The translations under genes and the position numbers were made by a program. Below are positions 25,753-39,233 of a stretch of DNA of 60,250 nucleotides, piece after piece (within the stretch, counting starts at the first letter, position 1; every line of letters begins with the position of its first letter). The stretch comes from Bifidobacterium breve (GTDB taxonomy: Bacteria > Actinomycetota > Thermoleophilia > Miltoncostaeales > Miltoncostaeaceae). The notes under the pieces were generated by a model, which worked only from the letters and a program-made list of their open reading frames with translations, did no database searches and was not told where the DNA came from. The DNA lies in the NCBI GenBank assembly GCA_945861935.1, contig CAMAVU010000004.1, positions 1 to 60,250 of the forward strand, given 5' to 3'.

Positions 25753-28737
25753 ATGAGGGCCATCCGGCTGATCCCCGTACCGGTGCTCCTCGTGCTGTGC
25801 GTGCTGGCGGGAGATGCGAGCGCCCTCACATGGCCGGTCCCGGTCAATGTGGGGGCGGCCGCGAACGACGCCACCTCGATTTACGGACCCCCTTCGGTCG
25901 CGATCAACGCATCCGGCCGGGGCTGGATTCTGTGGTCCAACGGCGGCCCAGTCCACGCGGCGCGGGTGGCGGGCGGGGTTCCGGCGTCGGGCGAGGTTCT
26001 GGACAGCTTTCAATGCTCCGTCCGCCGGGGTCATTCGGTGGCCATCAACCCGACGGGGAATGCGCTTGCCGCGTGGGGGTGCAGCTTCGGACCAACGCAG
26101 ACGGTCAGGCGTCGGTCGGTATCGGCCGAAGGACAGTGGGGGACGCAGGTCAGCACCAGCGCCGATGTGTTCGACGCGCCAGCGTCGCACGAGGTGGGCG
26201 TCGGCGTGACGGACGCAGGCAGCGGGCTCGTCACGTCTTTCGTGCAAGGCAGTGACACCGTCACCAGAGGATTCTGGTCGTCTGTCTACACGACGACGCT
26301 CGGCTGGTCTGCGTTGGTGGCGTACACCCCGACGACGTGGTCGAGAGTCCCGAGTGACCAGTCATCGAACGCCTCGTGGGCGTTCGCGCCGACCGGCCGG
26401 GCCATCTCGGCGGCCTTCCACTCCAGTGGTGGAGGGTCCGCTTTCGCGATTGCGCTGAGCACCTGGAACGGCACCGTGTGGACCAACGCAGATCCGTTCG
26501 CCAACGGCGTGCACATGGGTGACGTCACATCCATCGCAACCGGCCTGAATGCATCCACGACCAGTCCGGTCGGTTTTGTGGTGTGGAACCGTAACGATGC
26601 CTACACCGTCGCCGGCACCGACACGCTCCTGACCTACCGCCGCTGGGACGGAACCGCGTGGGGCACGGCTGCGGCCTTCCCCAGCACCGTCACCGGGGCT
26701 ACCCCCGTCACTCCCACTGTTCCCCCCTCGATGATCAACGTCAAGGTGGCCAACGACGGCACCGCGCTGGCGGTGTGGAAGCAGACGAACACCGACGTCC
26801 GTATCGTCTGGTCGCGGTGGGACGGCAGTGCATGGAGTCCAGCCGCCTTCCTCGATGATGCGGGGGGGAGCGACCGTCCCCAGGTGGCCATGTCGCGCAT
26901 TGATGGCCGTGCCATCGTGGTCTATCAGCACACCGTGGGCGGGGTCCAGCAGGTGCAGGTGCGCACGCTCACCCCGGGTGCGACCACGTGGAGCGCCCCC
27001 GACACGCTCTCGCAATCCGCCGGGGTCTCATCCCTCTACCCGGCCGTCGCGATGGACGACAGCGGCGAGGCGCTCGTGGCCTGGGCCGAGCCGGTGTCGG
27101 GCGCCCTCAGGATGTTTGCCAATACGGCGGACGTGCCCGGTGTGCCGCCCCCCACCTGGACCCCGCCCGGGACCCTCACCGGAGCAGGTGCCCTGTCGTT
27201 CGGTCTGGACTTCTCGACGCCCGTCACGGGCATCGCGGCCGCGGATTTCTCGAACACCGGCACGGCTACCGGCTGTGCCATTACACCGAGCGCGGCATCG
27301 GGCAGCACGATCACCGTCACCGTCACCGGCTGCTCGGAGGGCACCCTGATCCTGACCCTCGGCGCAGGGAATGTGACCGGCCCCGCGAGCAGCGCCCAAC
27401 CGGCCACGCAGTCGGCCGCCCCCACCGTGACGATTGACCGCACCGCCCCCTCGGTCGCCTCCTTCACGACCTCCTCGTCAGCACACACGAATGCGACCAG
27501 CATCCCCTACCTGCTGACGCTCTCGGAGGAGGTCACGGGCATCGGGACGTCGGGCTTCTCCAATGCCGGAACCGCCGCCGGATGCACCTTCGCCCCCGGC
27601 AATGATGCGGGCACCAGTCGCACCGTCACCATCACCGGCTGTTCGGACGGCACCCTCATCCCGCGTCTGGGGGTCGGGGCGGCTGGCGACCTCGTGGGGA
27701 ACACGTCCACCGCCGCCTCAGACGGACCCACCGTGACGATTGACCGCACCGCCCCCTCGGTCGCCTCCTTCACGACCAGATCGGCATTGCGCACCAACAT
27801 GGCGAGCATCTCCTTCCTGCTGACGCTCTCCGAGCCGGTCACGGGCATCGAGGCCCTGGACTTCTCGGGTGCGGGTACCGCCACCGGCTGCATCTTCCAC
27901 CCGGGCGCGGGATCGGGCAGCACCTTCACCCTCACGGTCACCGGCTGTTCGGAGGGCACCATCATCCCGCGCCTGGTGGTCGGGGCGGCCAGCGACATGG
28001 CGGGAAACGGCGGTCCCATCACCCGCACAGACGGCCCCACCGTGACCAGAACCGGTCCCACACCAGAGCCCCCGGCGTCGCCGGGGACTCTGGTGGGCGT
28101 GAGCATTGACGCCGATGCGGTGTACACCACCACGGGCACGGTGCGCCTGACGGTGGTGTGGCCACGCGGCAGCCGGGCGATGCTGATCTCCAACGACCGT
28201 GGCTTCACCTCCCCGGTACGCGTGGATCTGACGGCGGGGATGCCCCCCGTCCCATGGACGCTCGACCCGGTACGCCGCTACAGCGCCCCGCGCACGGTCT
28301 ATGTGCGCTTCTCCGGCGACGGGATCGACCCCGCACGGACCGTCACCGACGCCATCACCTTCGACCCCGTGGCCCCATCGGTGACGATCTCACCGCTGGC
28401 ATCAGAGGCGAGTCGGCCCCCGGGGCCCTATGCGTTACGGATCACCGCGCGTGATGGCCAATCGGGGCTCGCCGGTGTGCAGGTGTCCACATCGGCCCGC
28501 CGCCCGCCCGACGGTCCTCCCCGCCGTGCCACGCACACCGTCACCGGGCGACGGCAGGTCGTGACCGTGCAGTCGCCCGCCCGCCCCCGGTGGGTGCGCG
28601 TGAGCGACCGGGCGGGCAACTGGAGTCCCTGGAAGCCCGTGCGCATACGGCCGCCGGAGCGCCAGGCCCCCCGGGCGGGAGCCCCGGGAGGTGGCACCCG
28701 GGGAATGCGGGTGATGGCGGGGCACCGGGTGGGGTGA
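25753..28737 (+). CDS. Large secreted protein: beta-propeller-like repeats plus Ig-like repeats
   Basis: 994 residues. Signal peptide 1-~24 (basic start, LIPVPVLLVLCVLAG, cleavage after DASA). Residues ~25-470 contain repeats of the type PSVAINASGRGWILWS...W, PQVAMSRIDGRAIVVY and PAVAMDDSGEALVAW, typical of secreted BNR/WD-like propellers. Residues ~475-770 hold three ~100-residue Ig-like repeats (LTGAGALSF, FSNTGTATGC, VTVTGCSEGTL; TVTIDRTAPSVASFTT between units) each with a cysteine pair (GC...GC). A C-terminal region (~770-960) has another Ig/filamin-like domain, then a basic RPP-rich tail. Likely exported to the surface or medium; ligand unknown. ATG 25753 is chosen for the signal peptide. 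Confidence 0.8.
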   Translation: MRAIRLIPVPVLLVLCVLAGDASALTWPVPVNVGAAANDATSIYGPPSVAINASGRGWILWSNGGPVHAARVAGGVPASGEVLDSFQCSVRRGHSVAINPTGNALAAWGCSFGPTQTVRRRSVSAEGQWGTQVSTSADVFDAPASHEVGVGVTDAGSGLVTSFVQGSDTVTRGFWSSVYTTTLGWSALVAYTPTTWSRVPSDQSSNASWAFAPTGRAISAAFHSSGGGSAFAIALSTWNGTVWTNADPFANGVHMGDVTSIATGLNASTTSPVGFVVWNRNDAYTVAGTDTLLTYRRWDGTAWGTAAAFPSTVTGATPVTPTVPPSMINVKVANDGTALAVWKQTNTDVRIVWSRWDGSAWSPAAFLDDAGGSDRPQVAMSRIDGRAIVVYQHTVGGVQQVQVRTLTPGATTWSAPDTLSQSAGVSSLYPAVAMDDSGEALVAWAEPVSGALRMFANTADVPGVPPPTWTPPGTLTGAGALSFGLDFSTPVTGIAAADFSNTGTATGCAITPSAASGSTITVTVTGCSEGTLILTLGAGNVTGPASSAQPATQSAAPTVTIDRTAPSVASFTTSSSAHTNATSIPYLLTLSEEVTGIGTSGFSNAGTAAGCTFAPGNDAGTSRTVTITGCSDGTLIPRLGVGAAGDLVGNTSTAASDGPTVTIDRTAPSVASFTTRSALRTNMASISFLLTLSEPVTGIEALDFSGAGTATGCIFHPGAGSGSTFTLTVTGCSEGTIIPRLVVGAASDMAGNGGPITRTDGPTVTRTGPTPEPPASPGTLVGVSIDADAVYTTTGTVRLTVVWPRGSRAMLISNDRGFTSPVRVDLTAGMPPVPWTLDPVRRYSAPRTVYVRFSGDGIDPARTVTDAITFDPVAPSVTISPLASEASRPPGPYALRITARDGQSGLAGVQVSTSARRPPDGPPRRATHTVTGRRQVVTVQSPARPRWVRVSDRAGNWSPWKPVRIRPPERQAPRAGAPGGGTRGMRVMAGHRVG
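27421..27471 (+). repeat. 51-bp exact direct repeat, copy 1
   Basis: Identical to 27727-27777, offset 306 bp (102 codons). It encodes the linker PTVTIDRTAPSVASFTT between Ig-like units. The exact DNA identity suggests recent duplication or gene conversion. Confidence 0.85.
27727..27777 (+). repeat. 51-bp exact direct repeat, copy 2
   Basis: Second copy of the linker-coding repeat; in frame with copy 1, so recombination between them would add or remove one Ig-like unit without a frameshift. Confidence 0.85.
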
Positions 28738-28749
28738 TGCCGTCACCCC
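28731..28749 (+). terminator. Hairpin at the end of the secreted-protein gene
   Basis: GGGGTGA (28731-28737, includes the TGA stop) pairs perfectly with TCACCCC (28743-28749) around a 5-nt loop. Position fits a terminator, without U-run. Confidence 0.4.
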
Positions 28750-28904
28750 TGTCGCGGTTCGGCACCGCGGGGGCTGGACGGGCGGATCCGGCCACTTCGC
28801 GTCCACCGTGGACCCGGGACGGTAGGCGGAGGGCAGAGACGTCGTCGGGGTCGCCAGCCATCCGTGCGAGGGACCGCGTCGGTCGAGCGCGGCCGGCGGC
28901 CTGT

Positions 28905-28910
28905 TACATT
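28905..28910 (+). promoter_or_regulatory. -10 hexamer TACATT upstream of dxs
   Basis: TACATT is followed by 7 bases and a GTG at 28918 that opens a 30-codon leader ORF; the dxs start lies ~100 bp downstream. Confidence 0.35.
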
Positions 28911-28917
28911 CGGCGCT

Positions 28918-29010
28918 GTGATGCTGGGGATCAGAGGACCCGGTCCGGTGGTGCAGATGGCGCGGGTCGCCCCGGGATGTGGGCAGGTCAGTGCCGGGTG
29001 CAGGGGGTAG
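28918..29010 (+). CDS. Possible 30-residue leader ORF upstream of dxs
   Basis: GTG 28918 is 7 bp after TACATT, the leaderless spacing seen elsewhere here. The frame encodes a 30-residue glycine-rich peptide (begins MMLGIRGPGP) and stops with TAG at 29008-29010, 4 bases before the dxs GTG. The dxs ribosome binding site lies inside its last codons. Translating it could expose or block the dxs start. Chance cannot be excluded, and no family is known. Confidence 0.3.
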   Translation: MMLGIRGPGPVVQMARVAPGCGQVSAGCRG

Positions 29011-29014
29011 GGCA

Positions 29015-30961
29015 GTGGCCGAGGAGACGGCGGGTACCCGCGCTGGAGGGCAGGGAACCGGGGTCGAAGGGGACCTCGCCGTCCGGTATCCGCTCCTTGC
29101 CGGCCTCGACGGGCCGGCGTCCCTGCACGGCATGGACGACGCCGAGTTGCGGATCCTCGCCGCCGAGATGCGCCGGGCGATAATCGACACGGTGTCGCGC
29201 ACGGGCGGGCATCTGGGATCGAGTCTCGGCACGGTGGAACTCAGCATCGCCCTGCACGCCGAACTGCACTCACCGCGTGACCGCATACTGTGGGATGTGG
29301 GCCATCAGGCCTACGGGCACAAACTGCTCACGGGTCGGCTGGGCGACTTCGCGACGCTGCGCCAGCACGAGGGCCTGTCGGGCTTCCTGCGCCGCGAGGA
29401 GAGTGAGCACGACGTCATGGGCGCGGGCCATGCGAGCACCAGCATCTCCTACGCCGTGGGTCTGGCCGAGGCGATGCGGGTGACCGGCCGCCGCGACCGC
29501 CGCGTCGTCGCAGTCATCGGTGACGGGGCCATGACCGGCGGCATGGCCTATGAGGCGATGAACCATGCGGGCCATCTGGGGTCGCCAATCACCGTCGTGC
29601 TCAACGACAACGGCATGAGCATCTCCCAGAACGTCGGGGCGGTGGCCGGCGCGCTCCAGAAGGCCCGCCTCGACCCCATGCTCGTGAGGGTTCGCAACGA
29701 GATCGAGAGAGGGCTGGCCCGGATCCCGGGAATGCACGATCTGGGCCACTCACTCTCCAACGCGACGAAGGCCCTGTTCGTCCCGGGGCAGCTCTTCGAG
29801 GCGCTCGGCTTCGCCTATCTGGGGCCGATCGACGGGCATGACATCCGTGCGATCCGCAGGGCCCTGCACGTGACTGCGGTAAGCGACCGTCCGGTGCTGC
29901 TGCATGTGCACACCGACAAGGGGCGTGGCTACGGCCCGGCCGAGGAGGATGGCGAGGCCATGCACGGCTCCGGGCCGTTCGCCGTGGACAGCGGACGCGC
30001 GGCCAGACCCTCCGCGCCGGCCCCGCCGGCCTACACCGAGGTGTTCGGCCGGGCCCTGATGCGCGAGGCGGAGGCGGACCCGAGGGTGGTCGGCATCACC
30101 GCGGCAATGGTGAAGGGCACCGGCATGAACCACATGCTGGAGCGCTTTCCCGAGCGCACATACGACGTGGGCATCGCAGAACAGCATGGCGTCGTCTTCG
30201 CCGGGGGCCTCTCCATTGCGGGGTACCGGCCGGTGTGTGCCATCTATTCGACGTTCCTGCAGCGCGCCTTCGACCCGATCATCCACGACATCGCGCTCCA
30301 GGGGCTGCCGGTCGTGTTCGCGATCGACCGGGGGGGACTTGTGGGCGACGATGGACCCACCCACCACGGGGTGTTCGACATCGCCTACCTGCGCGCGGTT
30401 CCGGGCATGGTCGTGATGGCGCCGATGGATGAGGCTGAACTGGTGCACATGCTCCACACGGCCCTTCGCATAGAGGGGCCGTCCGCCCTCAGGTATCCGC
30501 GCGGCACGGGCACGGGCGTCCCGCTGCCCGCTCACCCCGAGGTCCTCGAGGTGGGGACCGGGGTGGTCCTGGAGGAGGGATCCCGCGTGGCCCTCGTGGG
30601 GTACGGGTACGGCGTGCAGGTGGCGCTCGATGCCGCGGGCATCGTGTCGGAGTCGCTGGGTGTCCGTCCGACGGTCGTGAACGCGCGCTTCGCAAAGCCG
30701 CTCGACACGCGGCTGCTCGATGACCTCGCGCGCACCCACGAGGTCATCGTGACCATCGAGGACCACGTCCTCGATGGCGGATTCGGAAGCGCTGTGCTCG
30801 AGGCCATCGGCACCGGACCCGCGCGGGTGGTCCGTGTCGGGATCCCCGACACGTTCATCCAGCACGGGCGGCGGGACGTGCTGCTCGCGGAGGCCGGTGT
30901 CACGCCGTCGGCGGTCGCACAGGCGGCACTCCGCGCTCTGGGCGCGCACGCGGCGCACTGA
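29015..30961 (+). CDS. dxs: 1-deoxy-D-xylulose-5-phosphate synthase
   Basis: Thiamine-diphosphate enzyme condensing pyruvate and glyceraldehyde-3-phosphate: entry step of the MEP isoprenoid pathway, which this organism therefore uses. 648 residues. Features: TGGHLGSSLGTVEL, WDVGHQAYGHKLLTGR, ThDP/Mg motif GDGAMTGG ... LNDNGMSIS, then the transketolase pyrimidine domain (GIAEQHGVVFAGG) and C-terminal domain (VVNARFAKPLD, TIEDHVLDGGFG). GTG 29015 has AGGGGG 7 bp upstream; in-frame GTGs at 28979 and 28991 are alternatives. tlyA, nadK and recN follow, an order common in Gram-positive bacteria. Confidence 0.94.
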   Translation: MAEETAGTRAGGQGTGVEGDLAVRYPLLAGLDGPASLHGMDDAELRILAAEMRRAIIDTVSRTGGHLGSSLGTVELSIALHAELHSPRDRILWDVGHQAYGHKLLTGRLGDFATLRQHEGLSGFLRREESEHDVMGAGHASTSISYAVGLAEAMRVTGRRDRRVVAVIGDGAMTGGMAYEAMNHAGHLGSPITVVLNDNGMSISQNVGAVAGALQKARLDPMLVRVRNEIERGLARIPGMHDLGHSLSNATKALFVPGQLFEALGFAYLGPIDGHDIRAIRRALHVTAVSDRPVLLHVHTDKGRGYGPAEEDGEAMHGSGPFAVDSGRAARPSAPAPPAYTEVFGRALMREAEADPRVVGITAAMVKGTGMNHMLERFPERTYDVGIAEQHGVVFAGGLSIAGYRPVCAIYSTFLQRAFDPIIHDIALQGLPVVFAIDRGGLVGDDGPTHHGVFDIAYLRAVPGMVVMAPMDEAELVHMLHTALRIEGPSALRYPRGTGTGVPLPAHPEVLEVGTGVVLEEGSRVALVGYGYGVQVALDAAGIVSESLGVRPTVVNARFAKPLDTRLLDDLARTHEVIVTIEDHVLDGGFGSAVLEAIGTGPARVVRVGIPDTFIQHGRRDVLLAEAGVTPSAVAQAALRALGAHAAH

Positions 30962-31009
30962 CGCCTGCCCTCCGGCCCAACGGCCCCCGGCACGCTCGGC
31001 GCGCGCGGC

Positions 31010-31015
31010 TAGCAT
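31010..31015 (+). promoter_or_regulatory. -10 hexamer TAGCAT of tlyA
   Basis: TAGCAT then 7 bases then GTG 31023; the same hexamer as in front of the rhomboid gene. It indicates a separate leaderless transcript for tlyA-nadK-recN. Confidence 0.4.
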
Positions 31016-31022
31016 CCGGGCC

Positions 31023-31820
31023 GTGCCCCGGATGCGACTCGACGCGGCGCTTGTGGAACGTGGCCTCTTCCCGTCCCGCGCCCGCGCTCAGGCGGCGGTG
31101 ATGGCCGGCCGCGTGCGCGTGGACGGACGATCCGACGTGAAGCCCGGCCTGCAGGTGGGCCCGGACGCCGCCCTCGCGGTGGACGCGGGCCCGCGATTTG
31201 CCTCCCGTGGCGGCCTGAAACTTGACTATGCCCTCGATCACCTTGAGGAGGACGTCGCGGGATGCCATGCGATCGACGTCGGTGCATCGACGGGTGGCTT
31301 CACCGATGTCCTGCTCGGGAGGGGCGCGGTCGGTGTCGTCGCCGTGGACGTCGGCTACGGCCAGCTGGCCTGGGACCTGCGCGAGGATGCCCGGGTGCAC
31401 GTGCTCGACCGCACCAACGCCCGGTCGCTGGTCCCCGACCTCCTCCCCTATGTACCCGACCTCAGCGTGATGGATGTGTCGTTCATCTCGTCCTGTCTCG
31501 TGTGGCCAGCGGTGGCGCGGTGCCTCTCTCCCGCGTACCGTGCCCTCGTGATGGTCAAGCCGCAGTTCGAGGTGGGCAGGGGGAATGTGGGCTCCGGGGG
31601 CGTGGTGCGCGACCCGGCGCTCCGCCGTGAGGCCGTGCTCGGCGTGGCACGGTGCATCGAGGAGACGGGCGGGCGGATCAGTGGCGCCGTGGACAGCGGC
31701 ACCCCGGGGCCGAAGGGCAACCGTGAGGTCTTCCTCCTCGCGTACGGGCCGGGGCGGCCCGATCCCGGGGCCGATGTCGACGCCCTGGTCGCTGCGGCCG
31801 TGGCAGCGGGTGCCGCGTGA
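31023..31820 (+). CDS. tlyA: TlyA family rRNA 2'-O-methyltransferase (S4 domain)
   Basis: 265 residues. N-terminal S4 RNA-binding domain (MRLDAALVERGLFPSRARAQ) and a FtsJ-like SAM domain (DVGASTGGFTDVLL; VAVDVGYGQLAW; DVSFIS; VKPQFEVGR). TlyA methylates cytidines of 16S and 23S rRNA in mycobacteria, the modification needed for capreomycin action. The K-D-K-E-type catalytic lysine/glutamate (KPQFE; KGNREVF) is present. GTG 31023 is used; ATG 31032 is possible. Its stop overlaps nadK. Confidence 0.92.
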   Translation: MPRMRLDAALVERGLFPSRARAQAAVMAGRVRVDGRSDVKPGLQVGPDAALAVDAGPRFASRGGLKLDYALDHLEEDVAGCHAIDVGASTGGFTDVLLGRGAVGVVAVDVGYGQLAWDLREDARVHVLDRTNARSLVPDLLPYVPDLSVMDVSFISSCLVWPAVARCLSPAYRALVMVKPQFEVGRGNVGSGGVVRDPALRREAVLGVARCIEETGGRISGAVDSGTPGPKGNREVFLLAYGPGRPDPGADVDALVAAAVAAGAA

Positions 31821-32707
31821 CGCCCCCACACCAACCCATCAGTGAGGAGGCCGGTGTGCGTGCCGAGCGCGTGCTCATCCTCACCCATGGCGCGCCGGAG
31901 GTCACGGAGGGCGTCATGCCGACCCTGCTGTCGATTCTCGACGCACGGGGGGTCGAGGCAGCGGCCACGCGGGAGGAGGCCACCAAGCATCCCGCACTGG
32001 CAGAGAGGTCGGTCATCGAGCCGACCGACCTCCGCGCCGGCGGAGTGGATCTGGTTCTGGTGCTCGGCGGCGATGGAAGCATGCTGCGCGCGCTCTCGCG
32101 CGAGGCCACCACCGGGGCACCGGTGCTCGGCGTCAACTACGGGCGCGTCGGCTTCCTCGCCAGCATTGAGCAGTCCGATCTCGAGCGCGGGCTCGGGCGG
32201 GCGCTTGACGGTGACTACGTCACGCTCGGGCTGCCGTCGCTGAGGGCGGAGTGGAGCGAGGGGACACTGCAGGCGGTGAATGATCTGGCGTTCCTGCGTG
32301 GCGGCGAGTCGCGACTGGCCGACCTGTCCTACTCGGTCTCCGGCGAGCCAGTGGCCACTGTGCGCTGCGACGGCCTCATCTGTTCAACCCCGGTGGGCTC
32401 GACCGCCTACAACCTCGCCGCGGGTGGCCCGACGGTGTCATGGAACGTCAAGGGCTTCGTCCTCTCGTTCATTGCGGCGCACCACCTCGACACCCGCCCG
32501 CTCGTCCTGGCCGCGGGCGAGCGGCTGACGGTTACCAACTCGGCAATCGTCGGTGACTGCGACGTCCTCGCTGACGGCGTGCGGATCGCCGCGCTGCCCC
32601 CGGGCCGATCGATCACCGTGGGACTTGGCGGTGAGGAGGTCCATCTCGCGATCTTCCCCGAGTCGTCGTTCTTCCGCCGGTACCGGGAGAAGTTCGGCCG
32701 TCGATGA
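31817..32707 (+). CDS. nadK: NAD kinase
   Basis: Phosphorylates NAD to NADP. 296 residues. GGDGS motif (VLVLGGDGSML), NYGRVGFLA, the NE/D motif (AVNDLAFLRGG), DGLICSTPVGSTAYNLAAGGP (conserved NAD-binding region) and the SxxxDTRPLVL segment. GTG overlaps the tlyA stop; recN begins 20 bp downstream. Confidence 0.94.
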   Translation: MTPPHQPISEEAGVRAERVLILTHGAPEVTEGVMPTLLSILDARGVEAAATREEATKHPALAERSVIEPTDLRAGGVDLVLVLGGDGSMLRALSREATTGAPVLGVNYGRVGFLASIEQSDLERGLGRALDGDYVTLGLPSLRAEWSEGTLQAVNDLAFLRGGESRLADLSYSVSGEPVATVRCDGLICSTPVGSTAYNLAAGGPTVSWNVKGFVLSFIAAHHLDTRPLVLAAGERLTVTNSAIVGDCDVLADGVRIAALPPGRSITVGLGGEEVHLAIFPESSFFRRYREKFGRR

Positions 32708-32726
32708 GCCCGGCGGCGGTGCCGGC

Positions 32727-37268
<4,542 letters not shown>

Positions 37269-37272
<4 letters not shown>

Positions 37273-37830
37273 GCGGTTCCCCCGACGGCCGCCACTCCAT
37301 CGAGGGGCTGGTCGTCGAGTCCGGGGAGTCCGTCTTCGCGGGCGAGGTCGTGGGGCTGTCGGTGGTCCGCTTCCGTCGGCCCAGCGGCCTGCGGGTGCGA
37401 CGGGAGGTCATCGCCCATCCCGGCGCGGTGGTGCTGGTGCCGGTCGAGGGCGACCACGTGCTCATGGTGCGCCAGCCCCGCGAGGCGGTGGGGGAGTACC
37501 TGCTCGAACTCCCCGCCGGGACGATGGACATGCCGGGCGAACCGCCCCGGGAGTGCGTGCGCCGGGAGCTCGCGGAGGAGGTGGGCAGGGCCGCTGGCTC
37601 GCTCGAGGACTGCGGGGGGGTTCGACACCGCACCCGCGATCCTCGGGGAATACATCCAGTGCTTCCTCGCCACCGACCTCACCCCGGCTCCGCACCGGGC
37701 GATCCCCGAGGAGGAGATCGAGGTGGTGCCGACGCCGCGTGCGGACCTGGACGCCCTCATCGTCGAGGTCCATGACGCCACGTCGCTCATCGGCCTCCTG
37801 CGGCTCCGTCAGTACCTCCGCACGCGGTGA
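37269..37830 (+). pseudogene. Nudix hydrolase (ADP-ribose pyrophosphatase-like), frameshifted
   Basis: The GTG start overlaps the peptidase stop. The first ~117 codons encode a Nudix N-terminus and box (LPAGTMDMPGE...RRELAEEVG; one residue longer than GX5E) up to SLEDCGG. At the run of seven Gs (37614-37620) the natural continuation shifts by one base: from 37621 the other frame reads FDTAPAILGEYIQCFLATDL and continues to TGA at 37828-37830 with no start of its own. With six Gs the gene would encode an intact 186-residue protein. Unshifted translation ends at 37775 with unrelated residues. Either a homopolymer sequencing error, a real recent mutation, or slippage/phase variation. Confidence 0.85.
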
Positions 37831-37842
37831 TGGGGCATCGCC

Positions 37843-38469
37843 TCAGCGCACGATGCTGAGTGTGATCCCGTCGCCCACGGGGAGCACCGTTGTCAGCATC
37901 CCTGAGTGGGCGACCGCCCGCTCCGCGAAGCCCCGGAGCACGGCCGCCTGCGCATCGTCGCCGCCTGCGCCGAAGACGTTGTCGGCCACGATGACCCCGC
38001 CCGGGCGCACGAGTCGCGCGCACGCGTCCAGATAGGCCGGGTAGGTCGTCTTGTCGGCGTCAATGTAGGCAAGGTCGTACCCGGGCGCCAACGCAGGGAG
38101 GGTGTCAAGGGCCGGCGCCACATGGATGGTCACCTGGTCGTGGTAGCCAGCCGCCCGCAGGTTGGCGGCCGCACGATCAGCGGACGCCGGGTCGGCCTCA
38201 AGGCAGTCGATGTGGCCACCGGGGGCGAGCGATGAAGCCATCCACAGAGCGGAGGTCCCCACGAACGTCCCGATCTCGAGCACCCGGTGTCCGCCCGTGG
38301 CGCGCACGAGCACCGCGAGCAGGGCGCCGAGGTCGGGGTGGGTCATCATGTGTTCCTGCTCGTCACCGGCCATGTCCTCGTGGAGGCGCCGGACGGGCCC
38401 CGGAATCGGGGCGATGGCGTCCATCCATGCGGCGAGGGCTGGGGTGACGGGCGTCCGCGTGACGCTCAT
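37843..38469 (-). CDS. SAM-dependent O-methyltransferase (family 3, COMT-like)
   Basis: 208 residues. SAM site VLEIGTFVGTSALWMA, acidic residue LEADP, metal/catechol region AYIDADKTTYPAYLD and DNVFGAGG: the class of cation-dependent catechol/caffeoyl-CoA O-methyltransferases. The acceptor is unknown. ATG 38469 overlaps the ABC permease stop (ATGA), so it is the last gene of the leftward exporter operon; the pair may modify and export a small molecule. Confidence 0.87.
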   Translation of the reverse strand: MSVTRTPVTPALAAWMDAIAPIPGPVRRLHEDMAGDEQEHMMTHPDLGALLAVLVRATGGHRVLEIGTFVGTSALWMASSLAPGGHIDCLEADPASADRAAANLRAAGYHDQVTIHVAPALDTLPALAPGYDLAYIDADKTTYPAYLDACARLVRPGGVIVADNVFGAGGDDAQAAVLRGFAERAVAHSGMLTTVLPVGDGITLSIVR

Positions 38470-39233
38470 CGGCTGTCCAGATGGCGCAGCGGCAGCAGCG
38501 CGAAGGCACCGAGGACGGCCAGGAGCCCTGCCAACCCCACCAGTCCCGGCCACGTCTCCGACCATATGAGCGTCCCAGTCAGTTCGGCGCTGCGCGCGGC
38601 ATCCAGGATGTACGTAACCGGGTTCCACATGGCGATGGCGCCGAGCCAGCCATGCAGGGCATCCCGGGGAACATATGCCACCGACATGAACACCGAGAGG
38701 AACACGACGAGTTGCATGATGGGTGCTGCCTGAATGGTGCGGGTCCGCAGGGCGACGCCGATGGCCCAGAACGACGCGCCAGCAGCGAAGAGGAGGGCGA
38801 ACACGTAGATCAGCAGCGTCGGGGCCACTCCCGGCGGTAGCACCCCGCCGACCATTCCCGCGAGGAAGACGACGGTTGTGGTGACCAGACTGCGAGCCTG
38901 AGCGGCCAGCATCGGCCCCAGCACGAGGGCCATCCGTGGTGCCGGGCTGGACTGGAGGCGGTCGAAGAATCCACCTTCCAGATCACGGGCCAGCGTCATC
39001 CCGGAGTTGATGCCGGCAAATCCGGCGCCCATCATGAGCGCCATGGGAATCGTGAAGGCGAGGTATGACTGCCCCGCGAACTGCGGCAGGGCGCCGATGC
39101 CGTGGAACGCACCGGCGGTTGCGACGAGGATGAAGAGGGGCATCACGAACGACGGGATGAACACCGACGGCACACGACGCACCAGCAGGAGGTTGCGCCC
39201 CGCGAGCCCCAGGGTGACCGACAGCACCCTCAT
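38466..39233 (-). CDS. ABC-2 type permease (DrrB-like), second
   Basis: 255 residues, six predicted membrane helices, with the ABC-2 signature region (GGFFDRLQSSPAPRMALVLG) and YVPRDALHGWLGAIAMWNPVTY. Works with the upstream ATPase and the neighbouring permease, probably as a heterodimeric channel exporting a hydrophobic compound or lipid. ATG overlaps the preceding gene (ATGA). Confidence 0.88.
   Translation of the reverse strand: MRVLSVTLGLAGRNLLLVRRVPSVFIPSFVMPLFILVATAGAFHGIGALPQFAGQSYLAFTIPMALMMGAGFAGINSGMTLARDLEGGFFDRLQSSPAPRMALVLGPMLAAQARSLVTTTVVFLAGMVGGVLPPGVAPTLLIYVFALLFAAGASFWAIGVALRTRTIQAAPIMQLVVFLSVFMSVAYVPRDALHGWLGAIAMWNPVTYILDAARSAELTGTLIWSETWPGLVGLAGLLAVLGAFALLPLRHLDSR

Noticed and set aside
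37621-37830. Second half of the Nudix gene as an independent small gene
   Set aside because: No start codon or ribosome binding site, and it begins in the middle of a Nudix beta-strand.
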